From assembly GCA_026413225.1 (NCBI GenBank), contig JAPMTP010000045.1, positions 1 through 64,000 on the forward strand: 64,000 nt of DNA. Direction: 5' to 3'. The DNA comes from Otis tarda. Taxonomy: Eukaryota > Chordata > Aves > Otidiformes > Otididae. Every line of letters begins with the position of its first letter. Positions within the stretch are counted from its first letter, which is position 1. Positions 23,549 to 34,300 of this stretch are shown one piece after another. Below the pieces are notes generated by a model. It was not told the origin of the DNA. It saw nothing but the letters and a program-made list of their open reading frames with translations, and did not search any database. The position numbers and the translations under genes were made by a program.

Positions 23549-24394
23549 GCAGCGTGGCCCTGCCGCCCCGTCCCGTGCAAGCCTTCCCCCGGCTGCAGCG
23601 CGCTTCCTCGCTCTCGCTCCCCTCCTCTCCGATTTGCCGTGCGCATCCGTCCCTCTGCCTCTCCCCGGGAAGCTCCCAAAGGGGAACATCACCCCCGCAG
23701 GGACCAAAAGCCCTCCCGGGCCCTGCTGTACCCGGCACAGCCGCATCGGCGCGTCGAGGCGCAACCTGCGCGTCTCGCTGCCGCGTCCAGGGCCGGGGTG
23801 CCAGCCTCCGGGAAGAAGCGGGAGAACAGGGGGGCTCCTCGCCCTGGGGAGGGCACGCTGGCACCCCAACAGCCCCCCAGCCTCGGGCTTCGGGCCTCGC
23901 CGCGCCCAGCTCGGCCCTGCAGGGACTTTCCCGGCCGGAGCGAGGGGCTGCAGCAGACCGCGGCCGTGCCTTCGCCGGCGGGAGCTGCCCGCACAAAGCG
24001 CCCGACGGGCTCTGCGGGGACGCTCCGGGTCACCCCGCTCGCCCCCGGCTACTCACGCGCATCCCGGCGTGACCGTGGCCGAAGCCACCCCGCTTTCGCT
24101 CTCCCGCCCAGAAATTTCCAGGGCTCGATGCTTGCCCGGGGCCGGGCTGCCGGAGTCACGCTCCGCCGTGCGCGGCGGCGCGCAGCGCGGTCGGGTGCCT
24201 GGGACACGCCGCAGCCCCGGGGGGCTGCACCGCGGGCGGAAAATGGGGGCCCCCTCGGCGCAGCGGCAACGCGGGGGTCCCTTGCCATCTCCACCGGCCC
24301 CAGCGCAAGGGGCCAGGGTCCCCCGTCCCCCGAGATGGGCGGGGGTCCGTTCTGCGGGGGTGCAGAGGGGACCCTGCTGTAAGGGGCTGGGGGA
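23549..24394. other. CpG-rich block beside the LTR
   Basis: It is very GC- and CpG-rich and repeated in inverted form at about 52,070-52,887. Long open frames exist on both strands, as expected from the composition. I recognise no protein; it may be a host CpG island carried by the duplication. Confidence 0.45.
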
Positions 24395-25111
24395 CGGCAT
24401 CCCCTGCAAGGTGCCCGGGGAGGGGGAAAATCCCGGGGATCCCTCCCGCAAGGAGAGCGGGTGGGGGGTGTCCCAGCCATCCCTCTGCAAAAGGCTGGGG
24501 TGGTGGGGAAGCCTCCTGCAAGGAGCTGGGGGGGATGTTAGGGGGGTCCCCCTGCACGGAATGGCGGGGGGGGTGGGGCCCTGTAAGGAGCCTGGGGGGG
24601 ATCCCTCCTGCAAAGATTTAGGGGGGTCCCCCTTGCAAGGAGCTGGAGAGATCCCGGGGGTCCTTCCTACAAAGAATGGGGGGTGCCTCCTGCTAGACAT
24701 GGGGGGTCCCTCCTGCAAGGAGCCTCGGGGGGATCTGGGGGTCCTTCTGTAAAATATGGGGGAGTCTCTCCTGCAAGGAGCTAGGGGGGTCCTGCAGGTC
24801 CTTTCTGCAAGGAGTAGGGGGATTCTTCCTGCTAGGAATGCGGGGGAGGACCTCCTGCAAGGAGCTGGGGAAGTGCTGGGGGTCCTTCCTGCAAAAAATG
24901 AGGGGGTCCCTCCTGCAAGGAGCTGTGGGGGATCCTCCAGGTCGTTCCTGCAAGGAATGAGGGGGGATCTCTCCTGCAAGGAACTGGGGAGGACCTCGGG
25001 GTCGTCCTGCAAGAAACAGCGGGGTCCCTTCAGCGAGGAGCTGGAGGGGTCCTGGGGGTTCCTCCTGCAAAAAGTGCGGGGTCTTTTCTACAAGAAGCCT
25101 GGGGGTCCTTC
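24395..25111 (+). repeat. G-rich minisatellite, left copy
   Basis: It has irregular repeats of roughly 30-45 bases built on CTCCTGCAAGGAGCTGGGGG. Each unit holds the inverted repeat CTCC-TGCAA-GGAG followed by a run of five to seven G. It ends at the first base of the LTR at 25,112. The inverted copy at 51,640-52,070 is shorter. Confidence 0.85.
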
Positions 25112-25866
25112 TGTTACAAGTATTACGAGTTAAAGCGAGCTGATTATTAGTTTGCTGCTCCGCTCCTCCTATCTCGATCTGGGTATCGAGGACTTTAATC
25201 AGTAGAATTATAATCAATCCTATTATCAACCAATGATTGATAATAGCAAAATACTTAATCAGTACGACTCCGGAATATCAATATGGGGTGATTCTTGCTA
25301 ACTCTAGAACTCTAGTCACATGGGTTAAATTTTATATGAAATATCCTTAGAGGGAATGGGGAGTCTTAGAACTGTTACACCACCTCGTTTATTGGAAGTT
25401 AGCCTAACGTGTCTGGGGTAGTTAGGAGAGTGGCAGAACCAGGCACCAACTGTGCAGCTTGGGCCTTGAGCCATCACTTTCAAGCCAGAAGATTCAAGGG
25501 CAGGGCGACCTTGTTCTCAAGACTATCTAAGGAAGATTTAAGGGGAGTTCGACCAGCGAATTCGAGGAGGGGGCGCTCTGACGACCCCCAAGACCACCAG
25601 AAGACCCTCGACTCAAAAGACTGAGCATGCGCGAGTGGGTGGGGAAATATTATAATGATTTATCAGAAATTTAATGTTTATGTATAACATTTCTCGTAAA
25701 TCTAGTGAATATGTATCTCGAATGTGTATTTAACTGCGCTGTTGGATCAGACAGGTGCGCACGCTGGGTGGAGCGATCCCCTGTGTGCCCAGCGCTGCAA
25801 CAAAGAAGTGCCTGCTTCTGAACTTCACATTGCTGTTAAGGAGTTTTATTCCGGATTTCGGTAACA
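25112..25866 (+). mobile_element. 5' LTR (755 bp) of the degraded ERV
   Basis: The ends are TGTTAC and GTAACA, perfect inverted termini. A shared segment GGAGCGATCCCCTGTGTGCC links it to the LTR at 22,773. The polyadenylation signal position reads CAACAAAG instead of AATAAA. Confidence 0.8.
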
Positions 25867-25870
25867 GTTT

Positions 25871-25888
25871 TGGCGACCCAGGTGGGAC
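25871..25888 (+). promoter_or_regulatory. Putative primer binding site TGGCGACCCAGGTGGGAC
   Basis: It lies four bases after the 5' LTR and begins TGG, as expected for pairing with a tRNA 3' CCA end. I cannot assign the tRNA with confidence. Confidence 0.6.
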
Positions 25889-27139
25889 CTTGCGAGTGAG
25901 ACTGGATGAGATCGAGTGTCGATGGAACTCTGGCCGGCACCGAGGCATTCTCGGGGAGACCCATCGCTTTCGACTCACAAAGCTCCTCGCAACGTTCCCT
26001 GGAGAAAAGGGTAAGGCTCTTCTTCTTTGAAATCTGTCTGCTCTGGATAGCCTGCCCGTAAGGCGCGGCGAAAGCTTCGCAGGGTTGGGGCTCAGGGGGT
26101 ACCTGTTTGGTTTGGGGAGCCTAGGCCTCTGCCTGCAAGTCATAAGCGAAAGCTATTGCTGGGTTGGACATCTGTGTATTTGGGACCATTGTCATTTGCA
26201 TTTGTTTGGTTTGTGTATTTGGACAACTGTCATTTGCATTTATCTGGTATTTGGCATTTATCTGGTATTTGGATCTAAACTGTTTAAGAGTAAGAGTATG
26301 GGAAGTATTGGTAAGATTTGTACATAGCTTGGAAAGGGGCCCCAGGGTGTTTTAGAAGTGATTTCCAAGCTGGTAATTGTTGCTTCAACGCATTTGGGGT
26401 TTTAAACTTTTCTTGGTGACGGGATTGACTTTGTCTGTAGAACAGTGTTATTGTCTTTTTGGTACCAAAAACTCTTTTGTAAAGTATGGGAAAACACGTA
26501 CCTTCTATGTCTACCTCAATGGGAGGGGAAATATGAATGAAGTCTCCACTGGGATGTGTTCTTAAACATTGGGAGGATATAAGGGGAGACCCAATGACTA
26601 GGAAAAAAATTGATACAATATTTTACAGTTGATGTTATCTTGTAGAAGGGAAGGAAAGTGAGATGTGGTCCCCTATGTTGATTTGTTCTTTACTTTGAGA
26701 AATCAAGGATCTGATGGTTTTGGAATAAAAAAAAAAAAAAAAGGAAAAAGGTTGAAAAGATCTTGTTTGGCTTGTAGTGTAGAAAGTGGTGTTTAAAATG
26801 TGGAACTGAAGAGGAAGACAGAATTCATGTGTTAAATTTCTGTGTTATCTTTATGTGTTGTCTGTAAGTGTTGATGCAGGTTTAACAAATGAAACAGTAG
26901 AAAAAGGGGGCAGAACACCGAAGCCCTGGTGGGAGCTGTAGAGTGGGACAGTTGAATGATGAGGGGTTCAGTCCTGTCGCAGGGAGAACTGGAAGCCGAC
27001 AAGACCAGACAGAACAAGGAGCGGCTCAAGCCCTGCCCCCACTTGGACAAGCAGTAGGGGAACAAACCAGGGATGAGGTCGGGGTGTGGTAGAGGAATGG
27101 ATAAAATAACCGCAATAGGAGTGAGATTGGGAAAATCAG
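25889..27139 (+). other. ERV leader and decayed gag region
   Basis: It is T/G-rich with several short repeats of ATTTGCATTT and TCTGGTATTTGG, and an A run near 26,728-26,742. No matrix or capsid motif is readable. Confidence 0.4.
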
Positions 27140-27181
27140 TGTGCAAAGCGTGAAGAATGGTGGCATTGGAAAAATGAATGT
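27140..27181 (+). pseudogene. ERV nucleocapsid zinc-knuckle remnant
   Basis: The spacing is that of a CCHC knuckle (C-X2-C-X4-H-X4-C), but the second cysteine codon is CGT (Arg). The visible residues are CAKREEWWHWKNEC. It fits the region just before protease. Confidence 0.55.
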
Positions 27182-27222
27182 CCTTATTCTGAAAAAGAAA
27201 CAAAAACCTGGCAGCAGAGCAG

Positions 27223-27528
27223 ATGCCTTTGTCAGAGGTGCAAAGAGAACTGGGGGAGAATTCCCCAGCAGAACCCCTGGTTACAATCCAGCTGGGGACC
27301 CAAACCATGGGATTTTTTTTGGTTGATAGTGGAGCTATCTATTCAGTTTTAAGTACTTGTAGAAGAAAATTGAGTAAAAAGCATGTAGACCAAATTGGTG
27401 CCACAGGGAAAGCTGAAAAGAAATTTTTCTTTCAATCCTTAACTTTAAGGTGGGTAAACAATGGGGAATTGGCCAATTTTTCTATATACCAGAGTGTCCT
27501 GTTGCCTTATTGGGGAGAGATTTATTGA
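27223..27528 (+). pseudogene. ERV protease remnant
   Basis: An aspartic protease of the retropepsin type: the active site reads VDSGAIYSVL (D-S-G instead of the usual D-T-G, GAT at 27,325-27,327). The C-terminal part ends early at a stop. Confidence 0.65.
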
Positions 27529-27614
27529 GCAAATTGAAAGCACAAATTAGTTTTTAAAACTGTGAAATTCAATTGAATATACCCTAATCAAAAGCCAGAG
27601 AGGCAAGAATTTTT

Positions 27615-28330
27615 ATGTTACAGACAACTTCAGAGCCATGTGAAATCCCTCAAGAAGTGGACAATGCAGTAACTCCTTTGGTGTGGGCTGGCGAAGTTCC
27701 CGGACATTCAAAAGCAGCAGAACCGGTAAAGATTTTTCTAAAGGAAAGTACCAAACGGCTAAGACAAAAAGCAGTACCCTTTAAAATTAGAAGCTGGAAG
27801 AGGCCTTGAGAAAATAATTGAATTTTTTTTTTAAATATTGACTGTTAGTCAAATGTGAATCAGTATTCAATACTCCCATTTTACCTGTGAAAGAAGCCAG
27901 AAAGTGAAGAATATAGGTTAGTACAAGATTTTAATAGCAATAAATTTAATAGTTCAAGATATTCACCCCTTAGTGGCAAACCCGTATACCTTGTTGAGAG
28001 CTTTAAAAGAAAATCACAAGTGGTTCACAGTACTGGACTTATAGAATGCCTTTTTCTGTATTTCCCTTGATAAAAACAGTCAGGCATATTTTGCCTTTGA
28101 ACTGGAAAATCCCACAACTGGGCAGAAGACTCAGCTCACCTGGGTAGTGCTACCTCAAGGATTTAAAAATAGCCCAACGATCTTTGGAAATCAATTGGCT
28201 AAGGAATTAGAAACACGCAAAATAATTTATCCTGAAAGACTGGTGTTGCAATATGTAGATGACATTTTAGTAGCCACAGAGAAGAATATTTCAACTTGAC
28301 TACTAACCTGCTAAATTTCTTGGGCCAAAG
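27615..28330 (+). pseudogene. ERV reverse transcriptase remnant
   Basis: Pieces are readable in several frames. LPQGFKNSPTIFGNQLAKEL lies near 28,150 and the catalytic motif YVDD at 28,252-28,263 (QYVDDILVATEKN). Stops and frameshifts lie between about 27,810 and 28,080 and again after 28,295. The motifs are of gammaretroviral type. Confidence 0.7.
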
Positions 28331-29167
28331 TGCTAACAGATTTTCCAAGAAGCAAGCGCTGATTGGAAAAAGAGACTGTCATGTATTTGGGATTTGAAGT
28401 TACACAGGGACAAAGACGACTTGGAAATGAGAGAAAAGAGGCAATTGGCCAAATGCCGGAGCCAAAAGGAGCTAAGGAGCTGCGAACATTTCTGGGAATG
28501 GCTGGCTGGTGTCACCTGTGGATTAAAGGAATCAAAGGAGGGACCCCTTGTGTGGGGACCTGAAGTTCGAAAGGCATTCCAGAATGTGAAGGCAGCTCTG
28601 ATGTCCACTCCTGCTCTAGGGTTGCCTGATTTAACCAAACCCTTTGAACTGTTTGTTCATGAAAGACAACACTCGGCTCTCAGCAAAATCCTTTCTCAGA
28701 AAAATGGAGCATGAAGAAGACCGGTTGGTTATTTCTCCACACAATTGGACAATGTTAGCCAAGGATGACCAGGTTGTCTATGAGCTGTAGCAGCAACTGT
28801 CCTTCTGATTTAAGAAGCTCGTAAGCTGACAACGGGACAGCCAAGAACAGTTTATGTACCGCATATGGTACTTTCTGTTCTGGAACAGAGAGGAGGACAC
28901 TGGTTATCCCCAAGCAGGACGCTCAAACATCAAATTGTCCTGTTGGAACAAGATGATGTCAAATTGAAAACAACTACAACAATAAATCCTGCCATCTTTT
29001 TAAGTTCAACAGAACAGGAAGTTCTAAGTCACGACTGTCTACAGACCATCAAACAAGTTTATTCCAGCAGAAGTAACAGAAGAGTGAACATATTCCTGAC
29101 CCAGAATTCGAGATACGTACTGATGGAAGCAGCTTCGTGAGAAACGGAAGAAGATTGGCTGGATATG
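28331..29167 (+). pseudogene. ERV connection and RNase H start, truncated
   Basis: The thumb/connection reads [15 protein letters not shown] at about 28,489-28,535, with other fragments to 29,120. The RNase H start (TDGSSFVRNGRRLAGYG) ends abruptly at the arm B junction. Confidence 0.65.
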
Positions 29168-29619
29168 GTCCTGCCGAGCACCAGAGCAGGCCTGGGAATA
29201 GCGGGAATCCTGTGCTTGCAGGACATTTGTAGATTGGCCATGTATGTTTGGAGGGAAGCGGCGTGGTTTTGCGTGTGTGCGTCTGAGCTGGTGTGCTGGT
29301 GACTTTCAGCCCGGCCGCTCCTGCTGTCTGTGTGCCTGGGAGTTTGGCCGAAGGCTGAATTTGTGCTCCGCCTCCTACATCTTTCAGCCGGAGGATGTGG
29401 GAATTTGTCAACCGTGGGAGCGGGGACTGGGCCAAGAAGCGATCTTGGGGTTTGCTGTTAAGAGAAATGCAAGGGTTAGGCTTGTTTCCAGCAGGCCTGG
29501 GGTGCCTAATCAAAGGATTATAGGGGTGTCAGGTATGGCACGGCAGGGCGGGCGAGGGAGAACCTAACCCCTCCCTCTTCCCAGGCTTAACTTCAGCTAA
29601 AATATCTCTACCTCCTTAC

Positions 29620-30425
29620 CCGCCCCGAGCGGCACAGGGGCGAATGGCAGTGGGGGTTACGGTCAGTTCATCACTTGTCGCTTTACCCTGCTCCTTCCTC
29701 ATCTGGGGGGAGAACTCCTCACGTTCCTCCCCTGCCCCGAGGTGGGGTCCTTCCCGGGCTGCAGGGGGACAGGCTGCCTCAGCATGGGCTGCAGGGGAAT
29801 CTCTGCCATTACCCCTTCCCCTCCTTCTCCACTGCCTGAGACTCTTCACATCTCATCTCCCTCTCCACTTCTCGCAGCCGGGCCGGGCCGAGTCGGGCCC
29901 AGTCGGCCGCCCGGCGGGAGGCCAGAGGGTGAGGCCTGCAAGGCCCACAAGGCTTGCGCCTCCCCCTCTCTGCCCCTTGCCTCTGCATTGCGTGTGGCGG
30001 AACACTGGCACTGGTTGCCGGGGAGGCGGTGGATTCCGCATCCGTGTAAACATTCCGTGCCAGGCGGGACCGGGCTCAGAGCGGCTGATCCGATTGGAGT
30101 GGCCCGGGTCGTCGCTGGCAACCTAGAACCGCAACGGAACCTCTGCGTTGCCATGGTTCTGTTCCGCGGCCCGGCTGTGTCAGTTGGTGTCGAGCAGAGC
30201 TGCTGTTGGCACTCAACTTTCTCGTGCTGCTGGGCCAGTGGCCAGGCAAAAGGAGAAGCGAAAAAAGAAAACGCCAAAACAAACCCCAGCGAGAGGAGCA
30301 CCGAGGAGGGCATCAGCGAGGGCTGACGCGGCTGGGATTTCCGAGGCTACAGCGAGGCGGCAGCCACGCTGCCGGCCGGGGCAGAGCCGCCCTTGGAGCG
30401 ACGCTGTACCATCTCTAGCACGTGA
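29620..30425 (+). promoter_or_regulatory. CpG-rich putative promoter and first-exon region, plus copy
   Basis: The stretch is dense in CpG (for example GGGCCGGGCCGAGTCGGGCC) and lies just 5' of the placed exons. A donor-like CTAGCAC|GTGAGT at 30,421/30,422 could close an untranslated first exon. No TATA box is evident, which fits a CpG-island promoter. Arm A carries the same region at 15,420-16,250. Several open frames cross it on both strands, but none joins in phase to the exon at 31,049, so I do not call coding sequence here. Confidence 0.45.
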
Positions 30426-31048
30426 GTTGGTCAGCACGTTTGTGGCTGGGTTGCTGTGCGTTGGTCGGGGGATTTACTAAACGGTAGTAGTTGTTCTTTG
30501 TAACGTAAGCCTTGCGGGTGAAGGGGCTGGGGCAGCTGATGTAGGAGACAATGAAGGTGGCTCGTCGCTGCCGTCCGGGGATGCTCTGCTTATCGGGAGG
30601 GTAGCAGAGAGTGTCCGAATTACGCGTGTGACAGGCCCGGCGTAGGGGGTGGTGATTGCCGTGGCAAGGCAGGAGTGCGGTGAGAGGCTTTGGGTCGGCT
30701 CGCTGCACGGGAGAAGTGACAGGGTGGGGCCACCTGCGTGGGAGCCAGGAGAGGCGTGAAAGGAGGGCTTTCGGATAGTGCCGATGACGTGCAGAAACAG
30801 GGCAGTCGAATGGAGAGAGAGGGAAGAGCTGGCAAAGCATCAAAACTCAAGGATTTTTTTTTAATTTTGCAAAAGATGGGGGAGTCTGGTTTTAAGTCCG
30901 ATCCTTGGGGAACGGAAAGGGGAGAGGACTCAAAATGCGCCTCCGCTGAGGTCTGTGCCTGGGGTTTGTAGGACATAACGCACGCGGCCCAAGGGCTAAG
31001 GAGGTGCCTGAAGTCTTGCTGCTATTGGGGTCTTTTTTCCCCTCACAG
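30426..31048 (+). other. Intron-like stretch 5' of the first placed exon, plus copy
   Basis: I see no convincing exon. It contains a short A/T run near 30,860 and ends in the pyrimidine-rich acceptor of the exon at 31,049. The opposite strand has an open frame here that is also open in arm A, but the arms are too similar for this to indicate coding. Confidence 0.4.
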
Positions 31049-31304
31049 GTGTCCTGTATCCCCGCACGGAACAGGCAGCTCTAGGTGGCTTCAAAGGCCG
31101 AACTCTCAAAGTTTGTGCCTCATCCGCCCCTCTCCTCGCTGTGGGGGCAGCACGCCCCCGCCTCTTCCAGCAGCCGGACTCCCGGCATGACCAGCCACGT
31201 GCCCCGTCCGCTGTCACGGAAGCGATCCGTGAGTCCTCGGCCTAAGGGCATGACCAGCTCCATCCCGCTGGACGCTTTGAGCAGGACCTCCGCCGTGAGG
31301 CCAG
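31049..31304 (+). CDS. Plus copy, 5' exon 1 of those placed (256 nt)
   Basis: The exon follows a pyrimidine-rich tract ending CCCCTCACAG and is followed by GTACTC. The open frame encodes a Ser/Pro/Arg-rich, probably disordered stretch containing SSSSRTPGMTSHVPRPLSRK. In this copy codon 12 is TAG (31,082-31,084), where the minus copy has CAG at 14,759-14,761. The ATG at 31,187-31,189 is in frame and could be the real start, which would put the TAG in the leader. The exon ends with one spare base that pairs in phase with the next exon. Confidence 0.6.
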
Positions 31305-34300
31305 GTACTCCCCGATGCCAAAGCGGGTGGTTGGTAGCCTGGTGTCCCCTGTGAGTGCCTTAGCCTTGAGGGGAGGGGATCCGAGCAGAGGCAGTTTTGA
31401 GAAGGGCCGCCCCTCGGCAGCGGTGGGCTGTGGGTCCTGGACCAGTGGAGCTGGCGGGAGGTCGTGTGCGGGTGGCAGGTGGGTCAGTTAAGAAATGGGT
31501 TGGGATGTCCCAAGGGGAATGCCGTTGCCCTGGTAGCCGAGAGGGACGTTTCCTCTTCCTTTTTCCCTGTGTGTGATCGGGAAGGGTGAAATGATGGTTT
31601 TTCCTCCTTGGCAGCGCAGTTACTGGCTGCCTTGAGTGCAGAATCCTGAAACGAGGGTTGTAGTGAACACGCCTCTGGAAATTCTGCGTGCCATAGCGAT
31701 GAAGCGCAGGCAGGGGCTTGGAGGAATGGTCCAGCTGGAAAACAAGGGCTTGGAGGAATGGTCCAGCTGTTGCCATGAACGTAGCTTGGTACGGCCTGAC
31801 TCCCATTCTGGGGCTTTTCCTGCCTTGAGATTTGGGTCGATGGAGCTGGCCGAAGCCGTACGAAGTCAACCGTGAGGTGGCACAGTAGAGCTGGCGCAAT
31901 GGGGAAATATCACCGGAGCCTTGGTCTGCGGTGTCTCCGCTGCCCTTGAGGCTCGCTGGGGTCCCAGAGGTGTGTTGTTTCTCTCTGGTGTGCCGACTGT
32001 TTGCACTGGTGTCTTGTTAGTGCCGAGGAGTTGGTGTCTGTTGTGGCTGTGAGGTGAGCTCGTGGTCTGTAAAGTAGCCGCTGCCTTGGAGTAGGTTTGA
32101 GGCGAGTGAGCGGGACATGGCGTGAAGCCAGTTCCCGTGCTGACGTTTGCTGCTGTGGTGTGTGCTTTTTTCCAGTCATGACCGGCATCCCAGGCAGCGG
32201 TGCAACCGGTGCGGAGGAAACCGCTTTCCTGGGGATTCAGGAAGGGGATATCATCCCACAGGAGAAGGTGAGGTGGGGGAAGGTGTGAGGGACGCCGTGC
32301 CTGTCCCCGTCGTGGGCAGAGCAGGCGAGCCCTGCCAAATGATTTTGGCTCTGAACAGGAGTTTCCATTAGCGGCTCCGGATTGGCATTTGTGACAATAA
32401 ATATGTGCGCCCTGGCAAGGCGCTAGGTGTACAGGTGTGTCTGCGTGCTGCCGCGTTAGCAGGGTCACCCGGCCCCAGCCACGCGTTCCCGGCCTGGGAG
32501 ACAACCCCTCAGTGTGCCTCTTGTCTGAGGGGTGCAGCAGGAAGGGTCCCAAGGAATCTAAGATGGTCCTCCCCAAAGCGAGAGGCGGGCACTCCATCAT
32601 CGCAGCATCTAGCAGGGCTGGGGCACCGAAGTACGGGCCGACAGTTGCTGCAGAAATGACGGTATCTGCCTGCTCTGACATCTTTTTTTTTTTTTCTTCC
32701 TTGGGCGCCATTCATTCTAGTGCTCTAGACAGGAAGAGAAGCAGGAGCTCAGAGAGCGAGAATTGACTCTGAGCCGAAATGTGAGTTGCAAGTCATTTGG
32801 GGCGATGGAGCGCGCGGGCGAGCAGCGGGCGTGGGAATGCATCATTGAGAGAAAAAGCGACTGGGCATTTTGAGGGAGGTGCTTTGCCTCCGACTCCTGT
32901 AATAGAAGGTGCCTAATGTGCAGGGGGAGCCGGAGAAATGTAAGCTCCGGTAGAAATCGTAACACCGCGCTGCAATGCAGGAGAATGGTGTCTGAAATAA
33001 GAGTGCAAGCCACTCGAAAACCAATCTGACCACAGTAAACGTTGAGAGGAGAAAGCTGTGGGCTAAAGGAAATTGGCCAGATGGGGAAAATGTAGGGCTT
33101 AGTGGGAGAAACCCTCTGGAGAGGCAGTGCCGAGCTCCTCTGGTGAGAGCCTGCTCTGTCCCGGGACTCTTGCAGCGCATCAAGGAGCTCGAAAGCGATG
33201 TGGAGCGGCTGCAGGGGGAGGTGCAGAAGTATTGCACCGAACAGAAGATCACGCGAGGGCAGCTGGCTGAGAAAGCCAAGGTAAGGATCTGGCTGTGGGG
33301 TACGCGGCGGAGGGCAGGGAGGGATGGGCCCGAGATGGTCTGGGCAGAAGCACTTCTGGCATGTTTGACTGGTCTGGCTTTGATGTGCAAATGCTCTTGG
33401 CTTGCAGGCCGAGAAGATGCTGAAACAACACCGTGCCAGGCAAGCTCTGTGGCTGCAGGCCATGGGGCGCAAGAAGCATGTGCTGAGAGCCGACTTGGAG
33501 CAGGCCAAGGAGCAGGTAGGGCGTCTGTGGGCATGGGGCAGGATCGGCAGGATCCACGGTCCGGGCTGGAGGCAGCTACAGGACAAGTGTTGCCAAGGCG
33601 AAGGTAAGGTCATCGTGCCTGAGCGCAGAGACCTCGGTGTCGGAGGAGGAAGGTGCCAGGACAGCCTTTGCCTTGGTATGTAGAGGGCTGGGTTGGGCAG
33701 AGCTGCAGAGCTGCTAGCAGGTTTCAGTGATTTGTGTCTTCCCGTGTTGATTTCTGGTATAGCTGAAGTCCTTCAAATTCCAAGTGTCCTGGGAGAAAGG
33801 CACGGAGCGGCTGCTGGCCAGCACAGGGATGCACCAGATGACCTCTGGCAAAGGTCTGTGTCCCGCGGGGTGTCCGGGTGAGCTCACCTGCTCCAGGTGG
33901 CATGTCCTAGCTAGCCAGCTGTAGAGCAGAAGGGCTGGCGTGAGCCTGAGCCTGGGGACGTTGGGCCCCTGCGCTGGTGCGAATCTGAGGCGGTTTGGGC
34001 AAGTAAGAAACCTTAGGAGAGAGAGCGAGGAGGGGATGGGGGACCAGCAGGGAGGAAGGCTTGCAAGTCATGGCAGCAGCCTTCCCCAGACCAAAGGCAG
34101 TGGGCAAGGAGCAAGAGGTTCTTGTCGAGGGGTTCCTGCTTGTAGGAATGGTTGCCAGCGTGATGAAGGTGTACGCTGCAAAGAGCTGCAAGGTCCCTCC
34201 CTGCATCCCAGGTTTAGCAAGCCCTGATGGCGGGCAAGGAGCCTGGTGCCTTTGCTGCCGGTCTTTGTCCTATGACACTCGTGGAGCGAGGCTTTCCTCC

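Larger units (their letters stand above)
22230..24800 (+). repeat. Second inverted duplication, left copy
   Basis: Reading rightwards, this stretch matches the minus strand from 54,206 down to about 51,640. It contains the env transmembrane end, an LTR, a CpG-rich block and the start of a G-rich minisatellite. The two copies are nearly identical, so the duplication is recent and happened after the retroviral insertion. Confidence 0.8.
25112..29167 (+). mobile_element. Degraded gamma-like ERV, 5' part, cut at the arm B border
   Basis: The order is 5' LTR, primer binding site, a long leader with no readable gag, a nucleocapsid remnant, protease, reverse transcriptase and the start of RNase H. 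The frame is broken many times. The element stops at 29,167 inside RNase H, where the FHAD1-like gene arm begins, so the 3' half and 3' LTR are missing. Confidence 0.75.

Noticed and set aside
23360-24752. Open frames of 340 and 445 codons on the plus strand
   Set aside because: They start inside the LTR and run through CpG-rich DNA and the minisatellite. They are composition-driven and have no recognisable domain.
22773-25866. The LTRs at 22,773 and 25,112 as the two LTRs of one solo-flanked provirus
   Set aside because: They differ in length, termini (TGAAG/CTTCA against TGTTAC/GTAACA) and most of their sequence. The one at 25,112 is followed by its own primer binding site, so they belong to two related families.
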